Shown here piece by piece: positions 26,767-35,568 of a DNA stretch of 64,000 nucleotides (the stretch's first letter is position 1; each line of letters begins with the position of its first letter). This DNA is from Luteimonas saliphila (GTDB lineage Bacteria; Pseudomonadota; Gammaproteobacteria; Xanthomonadales; Xanthomonadaceae), in NCBI RefSeq assembly GCF_016774335.1, contig NZ_JAETWA010000036.1, forward strand, positions 112,762 through 176,761, given 5' to 3'. The position numbers and the translations under genes were made by a program. The notes under the pieces are model-generated. The model saw nothing but the letters and a program-made list of their open reading frames with translations, did no database searches and was not told where the DNA came from.

Positions 26767-28098
26767 ATGCGCGAGCGCCTGTCCGACCTGTTCAACCTCC
26801 GGCGCGGCGAGCTCGCGCCGGTGCTGATCGCCGGCCTGTTCTTCTTCTGCATCCTGAGCGCGCTGATGATGCTGCGGCCTGCGCGCGATGCGCTGGGCAT
26901 GGAACGCGGCATCGACAGCGTGCGCTGGCTGTTCATCGGCACGGCAGTGGTCACGCTCGCGGTCAACCCGCTGTTCGGCTGGCTGGTCAGCCGCTTCCGG
27001 CGCCTGCACTTCATTTCGGCGACCTATGCGTTCTTCGCGCTGAGCCTGGTCGGGTTCTGGTCGCTGCTGGTGTTCGCGCCGGGCGCGGTGGGCGCGCGCA
27101 GCGGCCAGGTGTTCTACGTCTGGTTCAGCGTGTTCAACCTGTTCGTGACCATGGTGTTCTGGGCGCTGCTGGCCGACCGCTTCTCCAGCGAACAGGGCAA
27201 GCGGCTGTTCGCGCTGATCGCGGTGGGCGGCACGCTCGGTGCGATCTTCGGCCCCTGGCTGGCCTCGCAGCTGGCCGAACCGCTGGGCACGCCGGCGCTG
27301 CTGCTGGTGGCGGCCGGCTTCCTCGGGTTCGCGATCGCACTGGCGTGGTGGCTGGTGTGGACGCGGCCGGATCGCGCTCCGGGAGCGACCGATGAGGTGC
27401 TGCCCGCCGTGGAGGAAGCGACCCTCATCGGCGGCAGCGCCTGGGCCGGTTTCCGCGCGGTGTTCTCCTCGCCCTACCTGCTGGGCATCGCCGGCTACGT
27501 GCTGACGATGACGGTGGTTGCGACCTTCATCTACTTCACCCGCCTGCAGATGGTGGCGGGCGCCGAGAGCGAGCTCGATGCGCGAACCGGCCTGCTCGGC
27601 AACATCGACATGTGGACCCAGGTCGCGGTGCTGGTGCTGCAGCTCACGCTCACCGGCCAGATCATCCGCCGCTTCGGTCTGGCGGTGGCGCTGGCGGCGC
27701 TGCCGTTGGCCACCGCGCTGGGCTTCATCGGGCTGGCGATCTACGGCTCGTTCGCGATGCTGATCGCGCTCGAGGCGATGAACAAGGCGGTGCAGCGCGG
27801 CCTCACCCGTCCGGCGCGCGAAGCCCTGTTCACCGTGATCAGCCGCGAGGACAAGTACAAGGCCAAGGCCTTCATCGACACCTTCGTCTACCGCGCCGGC
27901 GACGTGGTGGGTGCGCAGACCGAAGGCCTGCTGGGCCGGATCGGCCTCGCGCTCGGCGGGCTGGTGACCGTGGTGGTGCCGCTGGCGCTGTTCTGGGCGA
28001 TGCTGGGCCTGTGGCTGGGGCGCGCGCAGCAGCGGCGCGCCGATGCGGCACGGACGCTCCCGCCGCGTGATGCACCGGAGCATCCGCAAGCACGCTAG
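26767..28098 (+). CDS. MFS/nucleotide-translocase-like transporter
   Basis: A 443-residue polytopic membrane protein with about 12 predicted helices. The first region MMLRPARDALGMERGIDSVRWLF and the later MNKAVQRGLTRPAREALFTVI and YKAKAFIDTFVYRAGD are hallmarks of the ATP/ADP-translocase-related (Npt/TLC) group that sits in the major facilitator fold. Free-living Gammaproteobacteria often carry such genes with unknown substrates. It is 12 bases after the Tat AKR gene, probably the same transcript. A hairpin between it and the convergent amidohydrolase gene may end both. Confidence 0.82.
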   Translation: MRERLSDLFNLRRGELAPVLIAGLFFFCILSALMMLRPARDALGMERGIDSVRWLFIGTAVVTLAVNPLFGWLVSRFRRLHFISATYAFFALSLVGFWSLLVFAPGAVGARSGQVFYVWFSVFNLFVTMVFWALLADRFSSEQGKRLFALIAVGGTLGAIFGPWLASQLAEPLGTPALLLVAAGFLGFAIALAWWLVWTRPDRAPGATDEVLPAVEEATLIGGSAWAGFRAVFSSPYLLGIAGYVLTMTVVATFIYFTRLQMVAGAESELDARTGLLGNIDMWTQVAVLVLQLTLTGQIIRRFGLAVALAALPLATALGFIGLAIYGSFAMLIALEAMNKAVQRGLTRPAREALFTVISREDKYKAKAFIDTFVYRAGDVVGAQTEGLLGRIGLALGGLVTVVVPLALFWAMLGLWLGRAQQRRADAARTLPPRDAPEHPQAR

Positions 28099-28102
28099 AC
28101 CA

Positions 28103-28120
28103 GCGCGGCGATCTCCGCGC
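28103..28120. terminator. Terminator-like hairpin between convergent genes
   Basis: A perfect stem GCGCGG-CGATCT-CCGCGC starts four bases after the transporter stop, in the 52-base gap before the convergent amidohydrolase. No T run follows, so support is structural only. Confidence 0.4.
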
Positions 28121-28150
28121 CACCCCCAGATACCGCCACCACCTGCGTGC

Positions 28151-29422
28151 TCAGTCTTCCGTCTCCGCGCGGTACACGAGCCTGCCGCCGCGCAGCGTGT
28201 AGCGCACGTCGGCGAATGCAGCGACGTCTTCCGCCGGATCGCCGCGCAGCACCACCAGGTCGGCATCCAGCCCCTCGGCGATCCGTCCCTTGCGCTGCGC
28301 ATGGCCGAAGTAGGCCGCCGGGGCCGCGGTCATGCTGTCGAGGATGCGGCGCCAGTCCATCCCGGCCGCGTGCATCAGCCGCAGCTCGACGCTCGTGTCG
28401 TAGGCGTCGACATAGCCCGCGTCGGTGCCGAACAGCACCGCACCGCCCGCCGCGGCGAACGCGGCCACCTGCTGTTTGGTAATGCCGACCTCACGCTGGA
28501 TGATCGCCTCGGGCACGCCTTCCTTGCGCATCTCGACCTCGAACAGCGACAGCGTCGGCACCAGCGCCATGTCGTCCTCCACCATGCGCCGCAGTAGCGC
28601 CTCCGGCCACGGCCCGGCCTGCGGCGCGGTGTGCGCGAGCACGTCGGCGCCGCTGTCGATCGCGACTGCGATGCCTTCGGCATTGGTCGGATGCACGAAC
28701 ACGCGCTTGCCGGCGACATGCGCGACTTCGACCACCGCACGAGCGACGTCCAAATCCATCGGCAGCACGCCGACCTCGCCGCCGACGATGGCGCCACCGA
28801 ACAGCTTCAGGCCATCGGCACCCTCGTCCAGTTGCCGCCGCGCCCGCGCCGCCGCTTCCGCCGGCGTGGCGACTTCAGCCAGCCGCGGCGCCCATCCACC
28901 CAGTTCGTCGGGAACATAGACCGGCTTGCCGTCCTTGGGAAAGAACGGCGCATCGACGGTCAGGATATGCGGGCCGTCGACCTCGCCTGCGGCAATGCGC
29001 TCGCGCAACGCGATCGCATTGCCCGGCGCCGAAGCGATGTCGAAGATCGTGGTGAATCCCCAGCGCAGGTACGCGGACGTCAGCGTCTGTGACAGCACGT
29101 CGCCGGCATGCGCGCTGGCGCGGTCGAGCGGCGGCGCCATCAGGTGCACGTGGCTGTTCCAGAAGCCGGCGACGACGGTGCCGCCTTGCGCATCGACGAT
29201 CTCCGCGTCCCCGGGCACGTCCACCTCCGCGGCGTCACCGATCGCCGCGATGCGCCCATCGCGCACCAGCACCGTGCCGCGTGCGATCGGGCTGGCGTCC
29301 GGTGCAGAGACGATGCGGGCGTTGACCACCGCCAGGTCGCGGGCTGAAGCGGTCTGCGCGCTGATGCAGACGAGGGCAAGCGACAGATATAGCCACAGGG
29401 CACGGATCATCGATATGCACAT
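28151..29422 (-). CDS. Secreted amidohydrolase-family protein
   Basis: A 423-residue metal-dependent hydrolase. A signal peptide fills the first 28 residues (ALWLYLSLALVCISAQTASA). The amidohydrolase metal motif HVH is at 91-93 (NSHVHLM), followed by the HPTNAEGIAVAI histidine, LAHTAPQ and FGTDAGYVDAYD with the final Asp ligand. The C-terminal strand GLDADLVVLRGDPAEDVAAFADVRYTLRGGRLVY is typical of the imidazolonepropionase-like branch. The ATG at 29422 is the first methionine; ATG at 29410 is the alternative. The substrate is unknown. Confidence 0.88.
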   Translation of the reverse strand: MCISMIRALWLYLSLALVCISAQTASARDLAVVNARIVSAPDASPIARGTVLVRDGRIAAIGDAAEVDVPGDAEIVDAQGGTVVAGFWNSHVHLMAPPLDRASAHAGDVLSQTLTSAYLRWGFTTIFDIASAPGNAIALRERIAAGEVDGPHILTVDAPFFPKDGKPVYVPDELGGWAPRLAEVATPAEAAARARRQLDEGADGLKLFGGAIVGGEVGVLPMDLDVARAVVEVAHVAGKRVFVHPTNAEGIAVAIDSGADVLAHTAPQAGPWPEALLRRMVEDDMALVPTLSLFEVEMRKEGVPEAIIQREVGITKQQVAAFAAAGGAVLFGTDAGYVDAYDTSVELRLMHAAGMDWRRILDSMTAAPAAYFGHAQRKGRIAEGLDADLVVLRGDPAEDVAAFADVRYTLRGGRLVYRAETED

Positions 29423-29494
29423 TGTTCGGGGTGGATCCCGGATGGTAAGCGTGCACGCCGTTGGGGCCAATGCCGAAGGTCCACTCCGAAGCGG

Positions 29495-29515
29495 CCACCC
29501 GCATGCGCCGGGTGG
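29495..29515 (-). terminator. Terminator-like hairpin after the cyclase gene
   Basis: Eleven bases beyond the cyclase stop (minus strand) lies a perfect 7-bp stem CCACCCG/CGGGTGG with a 7-base loop. There is no clear T run. It probably marks the end of the EamA-cyclase transcript. Confidence 0.45.
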
Positions 29516-29525
29516 GAACCCCGGA

Positions 29526-30419
29526 TCAGGGTTCGCCCAGGATCGCGATAGCACGCACCGGGAAGGTGCCGACCCCGGCGAAGCGCGGCGGCAGCGCGGT
29601 GAAGCGGAAGCCGTCGCGCGGCAGCGCCGAGAGGTTGCACAGGTGCTCGACGATCGGGATCTCCGCACTCAGCAGGATCGTGTGCACGGGCCGCGCGCCA
29701 CCACGGGTGTCGTCGATGTTCATCGAGTCGATGCCGACCAGCGCGACGCCGCAGTCGCGCAGGTAGCGCGCGCCGGCTTCGGTGAGGAACGGGTGCCCGA
29801 GCGCGTACTCCGGGGTTTCCCAGTACGCATCCCAGCCCGTCCGGAGCAGCACCGCGCGACCGCGCACCTCGATCTCGCGCAGCTGCGCGACGTCGATCGC
29901 GCGCCCCTGCCGGTGGTCGGCATCGATCATCACCGCGTCGAGGTCGGCGAACGCCGAGGCCGGCATCTGCGCCAGGTCCTTGCCGTCGGCGTAGCGATGG
30001 AAAGGGCAGTCGACGTAGGTGCCGGTGTTGGCGACCATGTCGATCCGTGCGATCTGGAACTCGGTCCCTGCCTCGTAGTGCGCACGGGACTGTTCCCGGC
30101 TCAGGTAGTCGCAGATCCTCGGCGCCGGCAGCCCCGGATAGGTCATGGTGCCGTCGCCGACGACGTGGCTCAGTTCCACGATCCCGCGCAGCCGTGGCTG
30201 CGGCTCGCGGTTGCGCTTGTGCGGCTCGTCGATGACCGACTTGTTCATGATCCGCACCGGGCCGGCCATCAGCAGGCGCAGGTCGCGCACGATGTAGTCG
30301 GCCAGGTCCCCGTCGTCGATCGTATCGCCGTCGATGTCCAGGCGGAAGCCCTGCCCCTGCAGCCCGCCGCCGTTGGTGAACTCCAGTTCGAAATCGAACT
30401 GCACCCGCTTCTGCGTCAT
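29526..30419 (-). CDS. Cyclase-family hydrolase with N-terminal extension
   Basis: A 297-residue protein. Residues about 78-297 match the cyclase/arylformamidase family: VELSHVVGDGTMTYPG, the metal region NTGTYVDCPFH (131-141) and LLRTGWDAYW. In the standard HxGTHxDxPxH motif the first two histidines are replaced here by Asn and Tyr, as in one recognised subgroup. Residues 1-75 form an extra domain (FELEFTNGGGLQGQGFRLDI...) of unknown function. The ATG overlaps the EamA stop (ATGA). It may hydrolyse cyclic or formyl amides. Confidence 0.82.
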   Translation of the reverse strand: MTQKRVQFDFELEFTNGGGLQGQGFRLDIDGDTIDDGDLADYIVRDLRLLMAGPVRIMNKSVIDEPHKRNREPQPRLRGIVELSHVVGDGTMTYPGLPAPRICDYLSREQSRAHYEAGTEFQIARIDMVANTGTYVDCPFHRYADGKDLAQMPASAFADLDAVMIDADHRQGRAIDVAQLREIEVRGRAVLLRTGWDAYWETPEYALGHPFLTEAGARYLRDCGVALVGIDSMNIDDTRGGARPVHTILLSAEIPIVEHLCNLSALPRDGFRFTALPPRFAGVGTFPVRAIAILGEP

Positions 30420-31315
30420 CGCGGCGTCCTCTGGCTGAAGGCCACGCTGCCCAGGATCAGCGCGCCGGCGAGCACCATGGTCAACGTGACCGGCTCGCCG
30501 AGCAGCCACCAGGCCCAGCCGACGCCGAACAGCGGCACCAGGTAGGTGACGGTCGAGGCGCGACTGGCGCCGATGCGTCCGATCAGGCGGTAATACATCA
30601 CGAAGGCGGCGCCGGTGCACAGTACCCCGAGCGCCGCGGCGGACAGCCACGACGCGGCCGGGATCGGCTGCACCGGCCACCAGGCGATGGCCAGCGGCAG
30701 GGTGAGCACCGCCGCGACGCCCAGGGTCGCCGAGGCGACCGCGGCCGGCGGCAGGCCGGTGAGATGGCGGCGCACCAGGTTGATGCCGAGTCCATACAAC
30801 AACGAGGCGGCGGCGCCTGCGAGCGCGGCCGCGCCCACGCTCATGCCCGCGATCTTGCCGCTGGCCAGCACCACGACGCCGACGAACCCGATCAGCAGCG
30901 CCAGCGAGCGGCGCGTGCCGATGCGCTCGCCGAAGAACAGGAAACCCACCAGCGCGGTGAACAGCACCGTCATCGCGTTGGCGATCGCGCCGATGCCGGC
31001 CGGTGCGCGCTGCGCGGCCCAGGCGAACAGCAGGAACGGCACCGCGGAATTGATCGCACCGATCAGCGCCAGCTTCGGCCACAGCCGCAACGGGAACCGC
31101 GCCCGCGCGCGCCACAGGAACGGTAGCAGCACCAGCGATCCCAGCGCCAGCCGGACCTCGACCAGGGGCGCCGGGCCGAAGTCGTTGGCGGCGATGCGCA
31201 TGAACAGGAACGACGCCCCCCAGATCGCACCCAGCACGCATAGTTCCAGCGGCGTCAGCCAGCCGCGGGCTTCCTCGCCCGGGGCCTGTGCCACTGCGAC
31301 GTCCGGGAATGACAT
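30416..31315 (-). CDS. EamA/DMT-superfamily transporter
   Basis: A 299-residue membrane protein with ten predicted helices in two EamA repeats, opening LCVLGAIWGASFLFMRIAANDFGPAPLVEVRL and later FVMYYRLIGRIGASRASTVTYLVPLFGV. It is the first gene of a coupled pair with the cyclase and is divergent from the LysR gene, so it may be an exporter or importer of the cyclase substrate under LysR control. That link is inference. Confidence 0.88.
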   Translation of the reverse strand: MSFPDVAVAQAPGEEARGWLTPLELCVLGAIWGASFLFMRIAANDFGPAPLVEVRLALGSLVLLPFLWRARARFPLRLWPKLALIGAINSAVPFLLFAWAAQRAPAGIGAIANAMTVLFTALVGFLFFGERIGTRRSLALLIGFVGVVVLASGKIAGMSVGAAALAGAAASLLYGLGINLVRRHLTGLPPAAVASATLGVAAVLTLPLAIAWWPVQPIPAASWLSAAALGVLCTGAAFVMYYRLIGRIGASRASTVTYLVPLFGVGWAWWLLGEPVTLTMVLAGALILGSVAFSQRTPR

Positions 31316-31350
31316 GGGCAAAGTCTCGTGAGGGCCGACCCGGTGATTCT

Positions 31351-31375
31351 GCTTGTTCGCACGCGGCGCACAAGC
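31351..31375. promoter_or_regulatory. Candidate LysR operator in the divergent region
   Basis: In the 102-base gap between the EamA and lysR-type genes, GCTTGT (31351-31356) and ACAAGC (31370-31375) form a perfect inverted repeat with 13 bases between. LysR regulators usually bind such interrupted dyads. The functional link is inferred from position. Confidence 0.4.
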
Positions 31376-31417
31376 GCATACTTTTCGACCAAGACACGAG
31401 CAGGATTTGTGGCTCGC

Positions 31418-32341
31418 ATGGCACTGCGTTCCGACTGGCTTCCCGCCCTCGCCGCGTTCGAGTCCGCGGCCCGCCACCAGAACTTCGCCCACGCCGCGGA
31501 GGAGCTGCACCTCACGGCGAGCGCGGTCAGCCACCACGTCCGCAAGCTGGAAGCGCGGCTGGGCGTGGCCCTGTTCCAGCGCCATGCGCGCGGCGTCTCG
31601 CTCACCGCCGAGGGCCGCCACCTGGCCGATGTCGCCGGCAACGCGATCCACGACATCGACGGCGCGATGCAGGACCTGCGCAGCCGCCGCGACGATGCCC
31701 ACACCGTGCGCATCACCACCCTGCATTCGTTCGCTTACACCTGGCTGATCCCGAAGCTGCCGGCGTTCGCGGCGGCGCACCCGGACATCCGGATGCGCGT
31801 GGATACCGAGATCTCGCTGACCCGGTTCGACGACGTCGGCCCCGACCTCGGCATCCGCCATGGCCCGGGCCGCTGGCCGGGCCTGAACGCGCTGCCGCTG
31901 ATGGACGAATCGCTGTTCCCGGTGGCGGCGCCGACCCTTCCCGGACTCGGGGACGTGCGCGCGGCCGCCGACATCCTGCGCCTGCCGCTGGTGGCCGACC
32001 TGTCCCACCAGGGCTGGCACGACTGGTTCCGCGCCAATTCCGTGCACGGCGCGCGCATCGACGAGCGTTTCGTGTTCAGCGACAGCACCGACATGCTGCG
32101 CGCGGCGGCGATCGGCCTCGGCGCGGCGCTGGCGCGAGAGCGCATCGTCGCGCCCTGGCTCTCGAGCGGACAACTGCTGCGGCTGCCGGGAGAGGCGATG
32201 ACGGGCCGCTACGCCTATTACATCGTCTACCCCGCCCACCGCCGGCCACGCCCTGCGGTGCGGCGGGTAATCGACTGGCTGGCGTCGCAACCGGCCGGCC
32301 CGACGCCCGACACCGCGTCCGTCCGCAAGCCGCGCCGCTGA
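31418..32341 (+). CDS. LysR-family transcriptional regulator (GcvA-like)
   Basis: A 307-residue regulator. The N-terminal helix-turn-helix LPALAAFESAARHQNFAHAAEELHLTASAVSHHVRKLEARLGVALFQR is standard LysR, and the rest is a two-lobe periplasmic-binding-protein-like effector domain (ITTLHSFAYTWLIPKLPAF, DLGIRHGPGRWPGL). It is divergent from the EamA-cyclase pair, the classical arrangement for a LysR and its target. The ATG at 31418 aligns with the usual family start. Confidence 0.9.
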   Translation: MALRSDWLPALAAFESAARHQNFAHAAEELHLTASAVSHHVRKLEARLGVALFQRHARGVSLTAEGRHLADVAGNAIHDIDGAMQDLRSRRDDAHTVRITTLHSFAYTWLIPKLPAFAAAHPDIRMRVDTEISLTRFDDVGPDLGIRHGPGRWPGLNALPLMDESLFPVAAPTLPGLGDVRAAADILRLPLVADLSHQGWHDWFRANSVHGARIDERFVFSDSTDMLRAAAIGLGAALARERIVAPWLSSGQLLRLPGEAMTGRYAYYIVYPAHRRPRPAVRRVIDWLASQPAGPTPDTASVRKPRR

Positions 32342-32400
32342 GAGATGACGCATCGGCCGCGCCCGTGCATGCTGCCGCCTCCCTGCCACCCCGATCCGCG

Positions 32401-33342
32401 ATGACTCCCGCCGCCAAGGCCCACTGGCAAATCCACCTGTGCGTGCTGCTGTGGGGCTTCACCGCCATCCTCGGCAAGCTGATCACGCTGCCGGCGCTGC
32501 CGCTGGTGTGGTGGCGCATGGGGCTGGTGGTGCTGGCCCTGCTGCTGGTGCCGCGGGTGTGGCGCGGCCTGCGCGCGATGCCGCCGCGGCTGCTGCTGGC
32601 CTACGCCGGCGTCGGCGTGCTGGTGGCGCTGCACTGGCTCACCTTCTACGGCGCGATCAAGCTGGCCAACGCTTCGGTCGCCGCCACCTGCATGGCCTTC
32701 GCCACGGTGTTCATCGCGCTGATCGAACCGAAGCTCGCGGGCCGGCGCTTTTCCATGCGCGAGGTCGCGCTGGGCCTGGCGGTGCTGCCCGGCGTGGCCC
32801 TGGTGGTGGGCGGGGTCTCGGCCGACATGCGCGCCGGCATCGCGGTCGGTACGCTGTCGGCCTTGTTCGTGGCGGTCTTCGGCTCGCTCAACAAGCGCCT
32901 GGTCGAACACGCCGATCCGCTCACGGTCACCGCGGTCGAGCTCGGCGCCGGCACCCTGGCGCTGACCGCGCTCGCGCCGCTGATGCCTGCGCTCTTCCCG
33001 GCCCTGGCCGGCCCGCTGCTGGTGCTGCCCTCGGCGACCGACGCGCTGTGGCTGCTGCTGCTCGCCGGCGCCTGCACCCTGTTCCCGTTCGCCCTGTCGC
33101 TGGTCGCGCTGCGCCAGATGAGCGCGTTCTCGGCGCAGATGGCGCTGAATCTCGAGCCGGTCTACGCGATCGTGCTGGCGATGCTGCTGCTGGCCGAACA
33201 GCGCGAGCTGACGCCGTTGTTCTATGGCGGCGTGGCGATCATCCTGGCCGCGGTGTTCGCGCATCCGCTGATGCACCGGCCGCGACGGATCGATCACCCG
33301 GAGGTGCTCGGCACGTCGGAGGCCAAGGGCATCGTCGAGTGA
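32401..33342 (+). CDS. EamA/DMT-superfamily transporter 2
   Basis: A 313-residue, ten-helix drug/metabolite transporter: HWQIHLCVLLWGFTAILGKLI, LHWLTFYGAIKLANASVAATCMAF and LVALRQMSAFSAQMALNLEPVYAIVLA are typical EamA segments. It follows the LysR gene by 59 bases in the same direction but has its own likely start region. It may be co-expressed with, or independent of, the regulator. A basic/acidic cytoplasmic tail of about 20 residues closes the protein. Confidence 0.88.
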   Translation: MTPAAKAHWQIHLCVLLWGFTAILGKLITLPALPLVWWRMGLVVLALLLVPRVWRGLRAMPPRLLLAYAGVGVLVALHWLTFYGAIKLANASVAATCMAFATVFIALIEPKLAGRRFSMREVALGLAVLPGVALVVGGVSADMRAGIAVGTLSALFVAVFGSLNKRLVEHADPLTVTAVELGAGTLALTALAPLMPALFPALAGPLLVLPSATDALWLLLLAGACTLFPFALSLVALRQMSAFSAQMALNLEPVYAIVLAMLLLAEQRELTPLFYGGVAIILAAVFAHPLMHRPRRIDHPEVLGTSEAKGIVE

Positions 33343-33453
33343 TGCACGGGTCGGGCCCCGGCTCTGCACGTGGTCCGGGCGTGTGACAAACCACCCGCTG
33401 CCGCGTATCACCCCGGCATGACAGGCACGATTTCCACTTTCCGCGGACATGCG

Positions 33454-33984
33454 ATGGACCACGCGACCCCGACGTCCGACGCCACCCACGCCGCATTCGC
33501 CGAACTGCTGCAGCGCCACCGCGGCATCGTGCTGAAGGTGGCGAACAGCTACGCCAACGGCGCCGAGGACCGCGCCGATCTCGCCCAGGAGATCGCCGCC
33601 CAGCTCTGGCGCGCGTGGCCCGGCTACGATCCGTCGCGCAGCTTCTCGACCTGGATGTACCGGATCGCGCTCAACACCGGCATCTCGTTCCTGCGCGGCG
33701 AGCGCCAGCGCAGGCGCCATGCGGTGCCGCTGGACGAACGCCTGCACGACCTCGCCGACGAGCGCGCGGTCGACCACGAAGGCGCGGACCGGCTGCGGCT
33801 GCTGTGGCGCTTCATGGGCACGCTCGGCGCGCTCGACCGGGCGCTGCTGGTGCTCTATCTGGAGGAACGCGCCACCCGCGAGATCGCCGAGGTCCTGGGC
33901 CTGGGCGAGAGCAACGTCACCACCAAGATCAGCCGCCTCAAACAGCGCATCCGCGACTACGCGGCCCCTTCCGCAACGAGCTGA
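33454..33984 (+). CDS. ECF-type RNA polymerase sigma factor
   Basis: A 176-residue sigma-70 family protein. Region 2 is seen as FAELLQRHRGIVLKVANSYANGAEDRADLAQEIAAQLWRAWPGYDPSRSFSTWMYRIALN and region 4 as LDRALLVLYLEERATREIAEVLGLGESNVTTKISRLKQRI. The start is taken at ATG 33454; ATG 33418 would add 12 residues. It overlaps nothing, and its partner gene begins 10 bases after the stop. No consensus for its own promoter was identified. Confidence 0.85.
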   Translation: MDHATPTSDATHAAFAELLQRHRGIVLKVANSYANGAEDRADLAQEIAAQLWRAWPGYDPSRSFSTWMYRIALNTGISFLRGERQRRRHAVPLDERLHDLADERAVDHEGADRLRLLWRFMGTLGALDRALLVLYLEERATREIAEVLGLGESNVTTKISRLKQRIRDYAAPSATS

Positions 33985-33994
33985 AAACACGCAG

Positions 33995-34678
33995 ATGGAC
34001 ACGACCATGGAACTCGACGAACTCAAGCTCGCCTGGCGCTCGCTGGGCGAACAGCTGGAACGCCAGCAGGACATCCAGTGGCAGTTGCTGCGCGAGCGCA
34101 AGCTCGACCGGGTCCGCGGGCACCTGCGCCCGCTGCTGTGGGGGCAAACCGCGCAGATGCTGCTGGGCATCGGCCTGATCGTGCTCGGCGTATCCTGCTG
34201 GACGCGCAACCTCGACGTCCCCGGACTGCTCGCCGCGGGATTGCTGCTGCACGCATTCGGCATCGTCACCGCGGTGATGGCGGCGCTGACGATCGTGTTC
34301 GCGGCGAACATCGACACCTCCGCGCCGGTGCTGGCGATCCAGAAGCAGATGGCGCGGCTACTGCGGCTGTTCGTGCTCAACGCCAACGTCTGCGGAGCGC
34401 CCTGGTGGATCATGTGGCTGCCGATGGTGGTGGGGTTCGCCGGGCTCGGCGAGGTCGATCCCGCGGCGGGTACCCCGGCCTGGATCTCGCTCAGCCTGGG
34501 CATCGGCGTGGTCGGTCTGCTCGGCACCTGGGCCTGGGCCGGGCGTTCGATGCGACGCCAGCGCAGGTTGCCGCCGCCCGCGGAGGACGGGGGCGGCCGC
34601 TGCGTCGTCGACGGTGGCGATGGCATCCGCCGCGCGCAGCGCATGCTCGACGAGATCGCGCAGTTCGAGCGCGACTGA
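33995..34678 (+). CDS. Membrane protein coupled to ECF sigma factor
   Basis: A 227-residue protein with a cytoplasmic N-terminus of about 48 residues (MDTTMELDELKLAWRSLGEQLERQQDIQWQLL) and four predicted helices (about 49-67, 72-95, 126-145, 157-177). No zinc anti-sigma motif (HxxxCxxC) is present. Position and topology suggest an anti-sigma-like partner, but this is unproven. It starts 10 bases after the sigma gene and ends in an acidic tail. Confidence 0.7.
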   Translation: MDTTMELDELKLAWRSLGEQLERQQDIQWQLLRERKLDRVRGHLRPLLWGQTAQMLLGIGLIVLGVSCWTRNLDVPGLLAAGLLLHAFGIVTAVMAALTIVFAANIDTSAPVLAIQKQMARLLRLFVLNANVCGAPWWIMWLPMVVGFAGLGEVDPAAGTPAWISLSLGIGVVGLLGTWAWAGRSMRRQRRLPPPAEDGGGRCVVDGGDGIRRAQRMLDEIAQFERD

Positions 34679-34748
34679 AAACCTGCGCACCACGCGCGAC
34701 ACCGGGCCCGGGTATCCTCGGCACCCGCCCGTCGTTTCCAGGCAACGC

Positions 34749-35483
34749 ATGCCCCATGCCCCTCCCGTCGGCCCAGGCCGGCGCGTCGTCCTCCTGCTGG
34801 CCACCTGGGCCGTCTTCACCGCCGCTTGCAGCGGGCCTTCCCCGCAGGCCGGGCCGACTGCGCCGACCTCGCCGCTCGAGGCGACCGCACCACAGTCGGA
34901 TGCGCTGCACTGCATGCCCACCGCCCTGGTCTCCCTGCGCCTGCCGCTCGACGAAGGACTCGCACTGGCACACGACCAGGTACCGACCAGCCCTGCGGTG
35001 GTGGACTGCGTATTCTCGCTGTTCGGCGACAGGCCGCTGAAGTCGCCTGCCGCGTTCGATCGCGCCTACGGCCGCGTGTTCGCCTATCACGAGGAGGATG
35101 GCACCCTGGCGCTGTCGGCGCTCCCGCGCGACCGCGTGCAGCTGTTCCGTCTCGGCGCGACGGACGATGCGAACGTCTGGCTGTTGCGCGTCGACAGCGG
35201 CTTCGAGATGGACGGCGTGCGCCACGACGTGCTGTTCAGCACCGACAGGGCCGGCGGTGCGCTGGTCGACCAGTTGCTGGTCGGCGCGATGGGCATGCTG
35301 TATCGCCGCGACTACGATATCGACGCCGTCGACGCGTTTGCGATCCGCGAGGACACCGGCCGCGGCGAGGAGGCCGGGCCCGGCTACCGCGCGCGCTACC
35401 GGGTCGAAGCCGATGGCCGGTACGCGCTGGTGTCGTCGGACGTAGCGAAGGCGTCTCCCGGGAACATGCTCGGGCCGGAATGA
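34749..35483 (+). CDS. Hypothetical lipoprotein
   Basis: A 244-residue exported protein. MPHAPPVGPGRRVVLLLATWAVFTAAC ends in a lipobox, followed by a Pro/Ala/Thr-rich linker. The rest is an alpha/beta domain with two Cys (HCMPTALVSL and VVDCVFSLF) that could pair. No family was recognised. It lies 70 bases beyond the sigma-linked membrane protein and could be a member of that regulon. The start is placed at the lipoprotein signal. Confidence 0.65.
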   Translation: MPHAPPVGPGRRVVLLLATWAVFTAACSGPSPQAGPTAPTSPLEATAPQSDALHCMPTALVSLRLPLDEGLALAHDQVPTSPAVVDCVFSLFGDRPLKSPAAFDRAYGRVFAYHEEDGTLALSALPRDRVQLFRLGATDDANVWLLRVDSGFEMDGVRHDVLFSTDRAGGALVDQLLVGAMGMLYRRDYDIDAVDAFAIREDTGRGEEAGPGYRARYRVEADGRYALVSSDVAKASPGNMLGPE

Positions 35484-35568
35484 GCCGACGGCTCCGCGGC
35501 AGCCACGCCGGCGGCGGCCGCAGCCACGGCTGCGACGGCCGGATCAGGATCGGGAATCGCGACCGGGA

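Noticed and set aside
33995..34678. Zinc-binding anti-sigma factor
   Set aside because: No HxxxCxxC motif occurs in its N-terminal cytoplasmic part, so only a positional link to the sigma factor is claimed.
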